Positions 14,195 to 25,249 of a stretch of DNA of 64,000 nt are shown piece after piece; position 1 is the stretch's first letter; the number at the start of each line of letters is the position of its first letter. The notes under the pieces were generated by a model that did not search any database, was not told the origin of the DNA, and saw only the letters and a list, made by a program, of their open reading frames with translations. The position numbers were made by a program, and so were the translations under genes. Location of the stretch: NCBI RefSeq assembly GCF_050948175.1, contig NC_135194.1:11090033-11154032 (forward strand), read 5' to 3'. Origin of the DNA: Xylocopa sonorina (Eukaryota; Arthropoda; Insecta; Hymenoptera; Apidae).

Positions 14195-14740
14195 GTGGCC
14201 CTGGTGAGAGCAAAAGAACCGGAGGAAGATGAAGATGAAGATGAAGATGAAGAGGAAGAAGAGGAGAAGGAGAAGGAGAGGAGGTAGTGGTGGTGGATCA
14301 GGTCGAGAAGGAGGAAGCGTGCGGAGACGCGGTTGAACCGGAGGACGAGACACGGGTGCAGCGAGGTGGGGTGGCCGAGGTTGGGGAAGATGCTGGCCAA
14401 GGGTGGGGGGTGCGGGTCGAGAGGGAAGAAGAGGCGGAAGAAAAATGGGCAAAAAAGGCTGCCGGTGAAAAGGAGAAGAACGAAGAGAACGGCGAAGGTG
14501 AAACGAGAAGGTGGTGCGGGTAAGAGACAAAGGGGAACGCGGTGGAAGGGTGAAGCGGCGGGGTTCCGTACACGGGCGACCGTGGCAGCCTAAGCGGGCG
14601 GAGGGAGAATAGCGCGAGAGTGGAAAAAAGGAGAACGAACGCCGGGAGAGTCGGTGGGTGAGAGTAGCGAGGTCGTAGGACGGGAGCGAGATGGAACGGG
14701 GTGGACTGGCGAGGAGAAAGAGCACCGGTGTGAAGGAGCG
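14195..14740. repeat. Purine-rich (GA) tract with hexanucleotide repeat
   Basis: The plus strand is strongly purine-rich for about 500 bp. It includes a perfect GAAGAT repeat of four units at 14225-14248 that grades into GAGGAA and GAGAAG words. Just to the right, at about 14800-14850, the plus strand becomes pyrimidine-rich. The 279- and 204-codon minus-strand frames across this block exist because a pyrimidine strand contains no stop codons, and they look non-coding (Ser/Pro/Leu/Phe only). Confidence 0.75.
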
Positions 14741-15135
14741 TGCGCGTGCCACTGTTACACCGACACCTGCCACAAAACTTGGCTCTACTTTTTGGCGCAC
14801 ATGCACCCACCACACCTTCCCCTCCGCCGTCGCGAGCCTGGCCTACTACAGCCGCCGCCGGTACATATGCACATCGGAGCCTTCCGTTCTGCACCGACCA
14901 AACGATGTTCACGGTGTCTTATTTGCTAGACTGAGCGCGAGCACGAACGAACGCTACCGTTCCTCGCCATTGGGAACGCCACTGGGAACTCTGTCTCCCG
15001 ATGCGTTTACGTTTCTGCCAGGGGTTTTAGTAGGGCTCATTTTTTCGGATTAAACGCGTTCAAGCGATCGAGCACGATCGAGATCGGCTTCCACGTTTTC
15101 GACTCGCGGGATAACGGTTAGAACTAATCCAAACG

Positions 15136-15465
15136 ATGAACAATTTCGAATTGGAAGAGGTTGTATTATTCATCGCGGGCCACACGGAATTATGTATTAT
15201 TATTGATCGCGAAACCGGCTGCATATACCATGGTTATCGCGAAATAAAATACGAATCGAATTGGGTCAAACGATTTCCTGCTCCAACCGCGTCCCCTCTT
15301 GAAACATTGATGTTTGGCAAATTCGCTTATCAACAGTTCGATATATTCGATCTGGAAGCATCGAAATTTCGAAACGCTCGCGACGTCTCCGGAGAGGCTC
15401 GATTTATGGTGGATTTCTTGAAATTAACTTATACCACGAGGCGCCGAGGGAACGAGGAGCCGTAG
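15136..15465 (+). CDS. Possible 109-residue protein, unrecognised
   Basis: This is an ATG-initiated frame of 109 codons with A at position -3 of the start. Unlike nearby frames it is not dominated by Arg and Ser. It has a mixed, acidic-leaning composition with alternating hydrophobic stretches (residues about 8-25 and 60-75) and no competing long frame on either strand. There is no signal peptide, clear membrane span or motif I recognise, and I could not find a promoter or poly-A signal that settles the matter. It may be a small orphan gene, an exon or chance. I infer coding only from composition. Confidence 0.25.
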   Translation: MNNFELEEVVLFIAGHTELCIIIDRETGCIYHGYREIKYESNWVKRFPAPTASPLETLMFGKFAYQQFDIFDLEASKFRNARDVSGEARFMVDFLKLTYTTRRRGNEEP

Positions 15466-15886
15466 CCATTTAATTTCCAGACGCGCACCTATCATCCCCC
15501 CACGTTGTTCCGTGAAATCCGCGTGGCCACAATTTACAAACTCCTGTCAGCTCTCCGCAAGCAAATCATAACGGAAGAATCGTCGTCGGTCCCGTAACAC
15601 GCCTCCTTCGTTCCCTAAACCTCCCACCCCTGGAACCACCCTGCCCGCTCCTCCGTCCGCCCCCGAAAATCGAGCGAAACAACGCGACCTCGTAAGACAC
15701 GCGACGAGCTGACGCGAGGCTCTCTTTACAGCAACGGCGTCGACTGGTTCGGCTGTGGCGGGCGGAAATTTCAATTAACTTTATGGAGGCCGCGATGTAA
15801 ATTGCGTAGGGGTCAACGCGTGTCGGTAGGGGCCAGAGAGTAGGAGCAAGGGTGCTCCTGCCGGCGCTGCCCGCCGCGCTACCGCT

Positions 15887-15913
15887 TCTCTCTCTCTCTC
15901 TCTCTCTCTCTCT
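15887..15913. repeat. (TC)n microsatellite
   Basis: About 13 uninterrupted TC dinucleotides lie at the left edge of the repeat-rich 15.9-18.2 kb block. Confidence 0.9.
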
Positions 15914-16500
15914 GCCACTGGACGAAGGGGGGTGGTAGTGGAGAACACAGGGGGTTGATGGTGGTGGCGACGCAGCTGGTGGTGGTAGTGGCGGCGAGTT
16001 CAGGGGTGGTTAGAGGTGTAGGTACGGTCCATGGCCCCGTGGGCACAGGGTGCGGGCAGAGGGTCGCCGGTTGGATGGGTATTGATCAGCCAGGCGGCCA
16101 ACAAGACGCCTTTGCAGGATATCTACTATACCTTCCTACCACCATCGGCGAACGTACACATCGTTGGGATTCCGTGTCACGTACGCGGGCCAATACCAGC
16201 GGACGCTTTACCTACACCGATGATGGGCCAACGTAAACCTAGCCCCACCATCCGTGACATCACCCACACCGACTCTCCTCGGCTGGCACGTGAAGCTGCC
16301 CGAGAGCGAGACGGAGAAGCGCGCAAGAAATAAAGCGGGGAAGAGACGGATGAACGCGAACGAGAGCGTGATAAGGTCGAAGGGAGGGTTGCGAAAGAGG
16401 GAAAGGGAAGATTTTCACGATGCTACTAGCCAGGCGGCCAACAAGACGCTTTCGCAGAGGGACGCTGCTATCGTACATAGGTATACGTGTACACATAAAG

Positions 16501-16501
16501 A

Positions 16502-16543
<42 letters not shown>

Positions 16544-16550
16544 GAGAGAG
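16501..16550. repeat. (GA)n microsatellite
   Basis: About 17 near-perfect GA dinucleotides (core about 16507-16540) are flanked by GAGGGA and TGAGAG variants. The run lies between the second and third copies of the surrounding repeat array. Confidence 0.92.
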
Positions 16551-17177
16551 TCGCGCCACGTTCCACGCAAACGCCGCCGTCGGCTGAGATCGAATATACA
16601 CTACCACAATTTGACATCATATACCCGCCACTGGGACCAGTCGCATAAACTACCACCGCTCTGTCCATGAGAGACCACCTACAGAAACGCGTCTTTCTAC
16701 CGTGGGTTCTCTGAGAGGGCTAGCGAACCGGAGCGACACAGAGGGACGTTCAGAGGGGGTTAACTGGAAAGAGAGGCGAGCAGGGTAAAAGGGGATAAGC
16801 TCTGGCTTGCGCGAGGGAAAGAGCGAGACGGAGGAATTTCACGATGCCAGCCGGGTACCGCGAAGCCTTTGCAGGGTTGCTGCTACTATACGTACCAGCC
16901 CCACTACCACAGTCGCACCGATGCAGTTCGCGTATACATTATTGTCGGCCTAGCGCAGTGTACTCACGACTACGATCATTCGGCTGCACCAACATCTACG
17001 CGAAGGCACGAGCGGCGTGTCTCCCGTACGCGACAGACACGCGCGCACACACAGCCCAGGCCCTTTACACGCTAGACCCGAGATGAACAAAAAGGGACCG
17101 AGGGAAACGAATAGACAGAGAGTGCCAGGTTTACGGGCTAACGAGAGAAAGATGGACAGACGATGTGTGTGTGCGCG

Positions 17178-17180
<3 letters not shown>

Positions 17181-17220
<40 letters not shown>
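17181..17220. repeat. (GA)n microsatellite
   Basis: Twenty uninterrupted GA dinucleotides follow a short GTGTGTGTGCGCG alternating run. This is the purest GA microsatellite in the window and lies just before the fourth copy of the array repeat. Confidence 0.95.
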
Positions 17221-17223
<3 letters not shown>

Positions 17224-17809
17224 CGCTGGCATAGAGGCAGCCAACGAAACACCTCTGCATCGGTGCTTCCTACGTACATACGTGCACGACCACCGCTACA
17301 ACCGGAGAGCATTGCCGCCCGTTGCCATCGCCTGTTACTCGTCTAGTCCTTGCGCGAAGCCTCAGGAAATGGAGAAGACGGTGAAAGGGTGGAGAGGATA
17401 GGAACGAGCAGAAAGGTCGAGAAGGAGAGAGCGAGAGACAGAGAGGGAGAGAAAGAGAGAGACATCGCGTTGACGCTACTAGGATGCTGGAGTAAGAGGT
17501 CCTTGCAGGATACCTACTACATCTAACACCACCACCAGCGTCGTCAGCATCGATATACACAAGACCAACACCGTCCAAGATCCGCGCAGCATCTTCTCTG
17601 TTCGCATTAAAGCCGCGCGGGACGGAGATGGAACGGAAAGGAGAAAGACGAGGGGCGTACATAGACGGGTAGACGAAGAGGGTGAGATCTGCGCGAGTGA
17701 ATAAGGGGGCTGCGAGAGGGACGAACGGAGAGCAGGCGGTAAGGGCGGACAGAGACGGAGTTAGAGAGTTCACGTCGACGCCACTGGCGCGACATAGTGC
17801 CCCCGATTG

Positions 17810-18020
17810 CGATATATATCCACCCTCTCTAACCAACCCTATGCTTCTGCCACCTACACGCTTCGATCTCGCCTGCTCTCTATATCCCTCCCCTTCGTCA
17901 ACCCCGTCCCCGCTACCGCTGCCACTCCAGCCGTACCCCCTACCCACCCTTTCGCTCCTCCACTTCCATCTACTAGGAACTGAACCCCGCCGCGCCAACC
18001 ACCTTGTCTCTCTCTTCACC
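17810..18020. repeat. Pyrimidine-rich tract, right partner of the 16.3-17.8 kb purine tract
   Basis: The plus strand switches from purine-rich (with GA words up to about 17.77 kb) to C/T-rich with CCACC and CCTCTCT words. The purine-then-pyrimidine order matches that at 14.2-14.85, 27.6-29.2 and 32.2-33.8 kb. Confidence 0.6.
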
Positions 18021-18219
18021 GCCACTGCGCTTTTGCCTCCGTTCCGCAATGCTCTCGGCCTCAGGGTTGCTGGCGTTGCTTTTGGGGTGGCGGAAGAGGG
18101 ACGGACGACGGCGGACGGCTACCGCTGGACGACTCTCGCCACCACTTCGTCCGCGAAAAACTCTATATATATACGGCATATAACCAGGCGGGCAAGAGCG
18201 AAATGGAAAGAGCTCGGAG

Positions 18220-20730
18220 TAATTCTTCTCCTCTTCCTCCGCAGCCACCCCTGCGAGCCGTTTTTTCGACGCGTCGCGAGGTCGCGGAGATTTCCAATTG
18301 GAATTTTTCGGGGCCCTGTTTGCGCGTCGATCTAAACCAGCCACGCATCGATCCTGCACCGGGCTATCGATACATTGGCCGGCTCCCCGGACGGGGGATG
18401 TTTTGTTGCGCCGCTGCATCGGGTACGAAGTTTGGCTCGATGGCTCGTTGGTAGCCAGGGCGCGGGAGGGTGCTTCTTGTTTTTTTCGAGGAGGATAGAA
18501 TGTATTTAGTGCTCTGCAGAGAGGTTTTTATTACGCGCGCCGGGGCTGGCTGGGATTTGTTGCTAAATATGAGACGCAACGATGCAATTTTTTACGACGC
18601 TGCATAATCAGGGATTGTGTTTCTTGTATTCTGAAACAATATCGAAGGCACTCCAATTTTTCTGACATTTCTCCTGCTTCAGCGAAGCCTGCTGTCGAAG
18701 AAGAGTTAATCGACCGACGTAACTTCTTGAACACAGAAATCTTCCCCTCGTTGGTAGATCTTAATCGAAAACGAATGGTGCCTTCCGATGTAACCATCGA
18801 TTATCTATATACTCGTATATAAAACAACTAATTTTAATACCAGATTCCCAAACAATTACTTCTACTTCGCCATAATCCACTCAAAAAGCTTTTATTAATA
18901 CACCTTTACAAAGCCCCTCGAAAAGTCAATCTACCTTCCCCCAAGTTCCCTGAAACGACCGCCAAATGTCGTCGAAAAAACCAGCACCCCCGCGCGCCCC
19001 TACGTCCACGTCTCCAAAGCGAATTCGGTAATTGGATATCCGGATATCCGTCGTTCGGTTTCGAGCGGTAGACGCGGAAACGGATCATCCCTCGAGCACC
19101 CTCTCTGTTCCCCTTCGTAGCCCACCTCTCACATCGTTCTGCTTTCTTTATTATTTCGCCGTACTTAAAGACACGTGCCCTGATAAAACGACGGCAATTG
19201 GCGGGTTTCGCGCGGCGTACACACCTGCCCGTCCTCGCAGGGCCCGCAAGACAACCGCGTCCTCGCGCCTATACGCCGACAAACGGGCGTGCACGGTTCG
19301 TTCTCCCGCGTCCACGTGCCAGGCGTGTAGCCTCCTCTCACGGGTGTCTCGGTAGCGGCGCGATATTCGAGCGCACACCTTCTTTCGGCTGGCTACCGAG
19401 CCGCCTGTTGCGAGCACCTGTACCGAAGCGCCGCGCAAGATGTGCCGACCCGCGAGCGTAATCGACCGTCCAACGGAGCATCGAATCGTTTCGACCGCGA
19501 GCAGGCCCGTCCGTTTAAAACTGTCCGCCGTGGATAACGAGCCGGACTCGTCGCTGAATAATGGCACCACGGACCTGGTGAGACGAGCTGATGCATAATT
19601 AGCGAACGAAATATTGTTATACATGTTTATTTGGTACAAGAATTATCTGGTGCGTTGGTAGATTTAGATTAGATGATGTAAAGTAGATGAAGGGTGGATG
19701 AGGGGTTGAATGGGTGACGATTCGCGGCTAGCAGCGACGAGTTCGAACGAGTTCGCAGGTTTTTCTGCCGGTTCGAGTGTAACTGGACGATGTCAGGTGT
19801 TTCGGTTGAAATATGCCCGTGCGTTGGGTTAAAATATGGGCTGCGGCCACCCCCATTTTATTTCTCGCTAGTCCGTCGGTTCTGTGTTACGTAAGAACCT
19901 GCGCATAGTTCGTTATCTCGGTAGAGTACGCTGAGGTACTCGCTATGATTGGTAAAAAGAGGTTTGCGTTGGTCTAGTAGGTAAAAAGAACTTTCGTACC
20001 GGTCCGCGATAAATTATTTGGCAGACTCGCAGCGAGGAGCAGTCAAACAACGCGAAGTAGGCCAGCGCTGTATCGAATGGGAGGGACAATACGCAGAATC
20101 ATCCCCCGCGAAAGTAAAGATAAAAAGGGGCTACCTGTGCCTGGCGATAATCCTTCGTTTCCAGACACGAGCGACTTACGTACACCGACTGGAGGGAAAA
20201 CGGGGTCACTTTGACGGATCTAATTTTTTCAGACCTCCGACGAAACATTGGACGCGAGGATAGATCGATTTCGAACGGGGGTTGTAAATGAAATCTCGTC
20301 AAGGAGCCGCTCGATTCCTTTTAATACCACTTCGAAGTATCCTAAAGTCCGCGTGACCCTCTTGGCCGTCTCACATATATTTATCCACGGTATAAAGAGA
20401 TTTCAACCGGGTGCTTGCTCTGAAAAAGATACACTCTATAGAAAGCCAAGAGTTTTTTGTACCCCGTGAATACATATTTCATTCACCGTGTAGGACGAGA
20501 TTCTCCTTGATCTCTTAATTCAATCCTAGGACGTTAAAAACCGAAAGCTGTCCCTTTCCCAGCCAGCGGACAACTGGTCCGCTCGGGCCATCGCCTAAAA
20601 ACCTCGGGACCACCCTCCCTCGATTCCTCGCGTGAAACTCCGAGAATTTTATCCACGTGCCGGTGGGATAAAAAGACGAGGCCTCTCGCCACGCCTGGCC
20701 TCGTCTTTTCCTTCGGAAAAGCTCGCGGGG
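18220..20730. other. Non-coding DNA, no gene supported
   Basis: I see no supported gene. The interval mixes CpG-rich stretches (19.1-19.6 kb) with more AT-rich DNA (18.8-18.9 and 19.6-19.7 kb). A 162-codon minus-strand frame at 19151-19639 is Arg/Ala/Ser-rich and looks like a CpG shadow. Confidence 0.55.
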
Positions 20731-20739
20731 AATGAGGAG

Positions 20740-21085
20740 AATCGCGGATCACCGATGGGAGAGCGAGCCGAGAGAGGATCGCAGCGAGGGAGGACGAGAC
20801 TACGGAGAGCAAGTTGAGCGTACGAGGGAGAGAAACGCTTGGTGAACCGAGTGAGTGACTAGCAGAGAGAGACGGGCGCACCGACAGACAGCAGAGAGCC
20901 ACGGAGTGACAGAGAGGGTGGTAGACAGGCTGCGAGAGAGACGCGCCTAGGCAGAGCCAGTTGGGAAGAGAGACGAAGCTGGAAAAGAGAGAGTGCGAGA
21001 GAGAGAGAGAGGGAGGGAAGAGAGAGAGAGAGAGAGATGGAGGCCCAGGGTGTGCAGGAGAGAGAGAGAAAGAGGCGAGGTCCGC
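20740..21085. repeat. Purine-rich (GA) tract with microsatellite
   Basis: The plus strand is dominated by GAGAG words, densest at 20995-21080. Minus-strand frames of 187 and 109 codons here are Ser/Leu/Pro readings of the pyrimidine strand and are not credible genes. An X-box-like site lies about 50 bp to the right. Confidence 0.8.
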
Positions 21086-21135
21086 CGCAAAATACAAGTT
21101 GGTAGGATATCGACCAGCCGGAAGTCTGAGTAGTT

Positions 21136-21149
21136 GTTGCCATGGAGAC
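21136..21149. promoter_or_regulatory. X-box-like site (RFX binding motif)
   Basis: The 14-mer GTTGCCATGGAGAC fits the RFX-family X-box consensus, two half-sites around a central CCATGG-type core. RFX factors, including the insect Rfx proteins, act at X-boxes upstream of ciliary genes in sensory neurons. I see no ciliary gene start next to it, and a single 14-mer can occur by chance. A near-identical site lies at 32713-32726, also beside a purine tract. Confidence 0.45.
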
Positions 21150-24100
21150 GCTCAAGTCAATTTGACCTGGGCCAACAGTCACCGGCATACTGATGCACGA
21201 TATGCCATCCCATTATTCATATGGTTTTTACACGGTGGAACATATTTCGCGGGCCGATAGAACCGGCGCCGCGGTGAACACCACTTCAACGGAAACCCTG
21301 CCACCGGACTGAATCGCATCAGCGCCCTGGTTACCAGCCATCCCTTCTGCGTGCATACCTTTTTCCCTCGGTACTACGATCCCCGCGACTCTCTTTGCCT
21401 TTTTTTTATCTTCCATTTTCTCGTTCCCTTTCCTTTTTCAAGCCGGTAGAACGAGATACTGTTTCCACCTTTGGGATTTTTCAGCCAACCGTTCGATCGT
21501 TAACGGGGAACACACGACGCTCGAATAATCCTCGATGTCTTATTACGTGATCTGTTCTTTTGATTTCGCACGTGGAACAGGAGACACGAGCAACGATCGT
21601 GACCCTATTGGTCTCGATTAACGTGGACGCGTGGCAGCAGTGTCCGTCTCGAGTGTCGCGTCCCCTTGCCTGTCGACAGGGGATGATGGTAGCGCCATTT
21701 CCAATTGGTCCCTGCTACGAGATTATGTTAGAGACGGTACTTAGTAGCGTTGGAATCGTTGCTCGCGTTTAGACGATTGTAAAGGCATGGAAAGCGATCG
21801 GTTTGTTTCATTGCTCGACGTTTTACGAGCGTTGCTTTGTGAAATGTTACGTCATAATTGGGAAGGCAACGACGAAAGGGTGAAAGATGATCGATACCCT
21901 TCCGAATCCGCGGGACCTTTTACTCTTAATATTCATCGCAGCCCACAGATTCACTGACCCGAAAAAAAACTCCTAAGCTCGTCCGTGATTCTAAAATGGA
22001 AACGATCCGACAGATGCGTGGGAATTCTAGCTTCACGAGGCGGTCCGTTGTGCGCCGCGTCGCAACGTCGATATTGGAGTGAAACCTGGATCGTAATTAG
22101 CTCGATGATGGGGTATGATGAGACTGTTTGAGTGATGGATGGATAACTGTAATTCTTTTGTTGGCAATTGCTTTGGGGTTATCGATTGGCTTCATGGAAT
22201 GGAGGTTTAATTTAGATGAAATAGATTCGAGGGATCGTTTGGTTGCGCGAAGTGGTTGGCTCAGGGTGTGGTACTTGTTGGGATTTCCAGTTTGGATCGA
22301 GTCGTAAGAGAATTACCCGTTCAGATTTCTCTGCTAAATATTTCGTAACAGGCGAGCACGATCGTTCTCGTCTCGTGGATTGGACGTTACGGCTCGAAAC
22401 CGCCCAATTGTTCGCGAAACGAGCCGGTAGTCGAAACAGAAAACACGAGGACAGAACTGACGGGGGAGGAGGATAAGTTGGCGAAGGAGCCGCGTGAAAC
22501 AGGATTACCCCGGGCTTCGCCAACTATGCAGACTCGCGCGACACGCGAGTTCCCTGGCGTGTCGGGGCAAGGCTAACTTTGAAGACGCGCGAGGGAGGAT
22601 GACTGATTGTGCAGACCGCCGAGATTCGGCGGAGGGTCGAACCCGCTCTCTTTCTCTGCCTCTCCTTTTCCCTGGAAATAGTCCTATAACCCGATGGCAG
22701 AGCAGGCCCCCTAAAAATAGCCAGATTCCCCGGTATTTGTGTACACTTTTCGTTTTTCAACGTCTGGTCTGAGAGAGCAAGGTTGACGCGTCCTCGGAGG
22801 GTGGCGAGCTTCGACAAGAATTCCGCTACCAACCGCGCAACGCTTCGATAAAAAATACTCGCTTTGTACATCGAGCTATGACGCTGTCGAACGAATCTCG
22901 ATGGAAACGGACCCTGTTGGACGAACCAGTCGAGTTTCGATCCAAATCGAGCGCAATTCTCTCAAGTGGTAGCGTCGAGGATTGGTGGCCAGTCGCGGTA
23001 AGTGGTGAGTAATTTTTAAGACGCTTCTATAATCTCCGGATGCCTTCATTGGCAAATCGACGAGATAAATGTGGAGTTTCGATCGATATGGGTAACTAAA
23101 TTGGTGAGATATCTCGTCGAGAAGAACGAAATTGTCGAGCGCGTATCTTAATGGCAGAGAATCGAAATGATAGTTGTTAACGGGGCGAACATGGGTTTGC
23201 TTTCGTTTTCTATTAACGAAAAACGCGCGCTGATTTCCGAGACGTCGCGACGTCGCGACCAACGACAGCGTTAATCGTCGATTCCGTGATTCGACGCGGC
23301 AGAGGCGCCGCATCTCGGTCGATTCTAATTTATCGTCGCGCTTTCACGGTGTAACTTGGTGGCCGAGTGAATGGCGTCCTCGCGCAGGCCTTTCGTTATT
23401 CCCCGGTGACGGTGTAATTAGCTTTCAGAATTTGCGCCGGTGTCAGGCCGACGAAAGTAATTTATAATGCTCATTATATTGAATTAATTCGATGGATAAA
23501 TTCCGCGGCACGGCGGCGGGGAGGGTTGAAACGGGGCGCGCACACGCTCGCCTCCGCCTCCTCCATGAATAAACCGCGATGAAACTCCCGTCGGGATTAT
23601 AACTGGCGGGCAACAAAAATAACGATTTAATGGTCGCGAGATACAAAGCGACGCGTTAAAAAATTACCGCGAAACGGGGTTAATGCCGACGCGGGGAATA
23701 TTGAGAATGTTACGCGCCCGTGGTGGTTACGATTGCGCTGACGAAAAATGGACGGTGCGCGCGGCGAGGGGATGAAACGCTCGAGAGAGGAGGGTGGGAT
23801 TTATAACGAATTGTTTCCGATATACCAACCAAACGAATTCCGTGTCGATCGCCGCCTCGTCGATGAGTTTCGATAATTAATGCAACAATTTTTCGTTATC
23901 TTTCTCATCTCGATGGATCTCTCGGGGCTATCGTTACCGCGCCGTGAAGTGCAGAGATTATAACAAGTTGACGCAGGTTCGCTGAAACTACAGATCGACT
24001 GCTCGGCTCGCGGGTTCGCCAGCTCGTGTTTTACGATCGTACCGTCATCGCGCGGCTACAAAGCGGTCCATTTAAAGCAATTATGAGTCATCAGCCGGGG

Positions 24101-24550
24101 TGGGATCCACCCTAATTTCCACTGGCATAAAGAAAGAAGCGTCCACGGTTCCGTAGGAGCGTGTGCGCTCCTCGGTTAGGGGAAGGGCTCCACCACCTCC
24201 CTCTTTCGATATTCCACGGATTCACAAAGAGGCGAGGCGCGTGAACGCGTCGCCCGCGCGCTCCACTCACGCCATATACGCCAGCCCTGGCTATATTTGC
24301 GCCGCAACTAGAATGCATGACACATAAGTTTGAAATAACTCTAGGACCGTTCCATTAAACGAAGCACGTGACGAAGTGCTGTCAGCCACCGCGTAAAACC
24401 GAACCGCTATTTTGATTCACGAAAACGCACCGTCGCACCGGCACCGATACACAATATATATACCAAACACCGGCGTATTCGCGTACCCCCGGTGCTATTT
24501 CAGTTGCAGTTCGATCCGCGCAAGGATCGCGGATATATTTGCACGCGCGG
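21150..24550. other. Non-coding DNA, no gene supported
   Basis: No credible exon is seen. A perfect 16-bp palindrome, GTCGCGACGTCGCGAC, lies at 23244-23259. The DNA is CpG-rich with taatt spacers. I could not name any regulatory element with confidence. Confidence 0.55.
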
Positions 24551-24708
24551 CTCGATTAACCGGCACCCGGGGGCGGCCGGGCTTGTTGCCCGCGAATCAG
24601 AGAAATAATGCTTCGAACCGGCTGACGCCATCGACGCTGCGCGGCGAGTTGTTTGTCATTTTTTTCGTTCTGCGTTTTTTCTTTTTTCTCTTTTTTTTTT
24701 TTGGAAAA

Positions 24709-25248
24709 TATCCACGGTTTATTTATTATCGATCTCTCGATGACCACGCGCGATCGCCGCGAACCGTTTTTCGTTAGTGGGATTCTTGCGGACAGTGGCA
24801 CTGGATCTTTTGTTCGCAGGGGGTGGCTTTGATGTCGAACTATTGGGGTCTTGGGGTCCTCCGGAGTGTTGGGATGTTTCCAGCGTGTCCGGACTTCAAT
24901 TTTAGCATTCGGTTGGTTAGGAGTTGAGAACACACTCGGGGGTAGAGATTGTTGCGGTTCGTGTGATAACGTTTTGTAAACTAGGGGTGGTTTGGGCGCT
25001 CGAGTTTTAGTTTCAGGGCAGTCGATGTATCCAGGACGTTTGTATACAAGAGTGTATCGAAACTTTGGTTTTAGGATTCTAGGATTTCTAGATGGAGAAT
25101 GGTTAATACGAAGAATTGATGTTTGTGGATTAGTTGAAGATTGAATCTTCGTGGCTAACGTGGTTAAAGGACAGAGAAAAGCTACGATCGTAACGATTTT
25201 TCTATCGTTTCGAGTCACGAGATTTTTCATTGCGTAGCTCGAGTTCAT
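24709..25248 (-). CDS. Possible secreted protein exon, unrecognised
   Basis: An open minus-strand frame starts at an ATG at 25248, with a second in-frame ATG six codons on. After the second ATG come several charged residues and then a hydrophobic stretch (roughly residues 19-33) that could be a signal peptide. The next 130 or so residues are rich in Pro, Lys, Thr and Gln, contain only two Cys, and repeat Val-Tyr-Lys twice. This differs from the Arg/Ser-rich shadows around it. The frame continues to 24556, but beyond about 24709 it reads an A/T homopolymer as poly-Lys, so a real gene would have to be spliced earlier. I found no strong donor, so exon boundaries are unknown. It could be an orphan gene or a chance frame on an AC-rich strand. 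Confidence 0.25.
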
Positions 25249-25249
25249 C

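Larger units (their letters stand above)
16080..18220. repeat. Decayed tandem or dispersed repeat array, spacing about 240-415 bp
   Basis: A recognisable core recurs on the same strand at about 16088-16132, 16428-16480, 16843-16892, 17229-17275, 17478-17522 and, more weakly, 18181-18200. The first two copies share an exact 22-bp stretch (16088-16109 and 16428-16449). Copies 1, 3 and 5 share a CTTTGCAGG- or CTTGCAGG-like block followed by a CTACTA-type block. Copies 2 and 3 share TTTCACGATGC just before the core. GA microsatellites lie between copies. Short frames across the copies give related peptides, but stop codons and frame changes argue against coding. I see no transposase and no terminal inverted repeats, so an old satellite or element-derived array is the simplest reading. 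Confidence 0.6.

Noticed and set aside
13976..14815. 279-codon minus-strand frame
   Set aside because: Same cause: it spans the purine-rich tract at 14.2-14.7 kb and encodes a Ser/Pro/Leu/Phe run without any protein-like domain.
17270..18049. 259-codon minus-strand frame
   Set aside because: It lies across GA/CT-rich repeat DNA, and related repeat copies in the array are broken by stops and frame changes.
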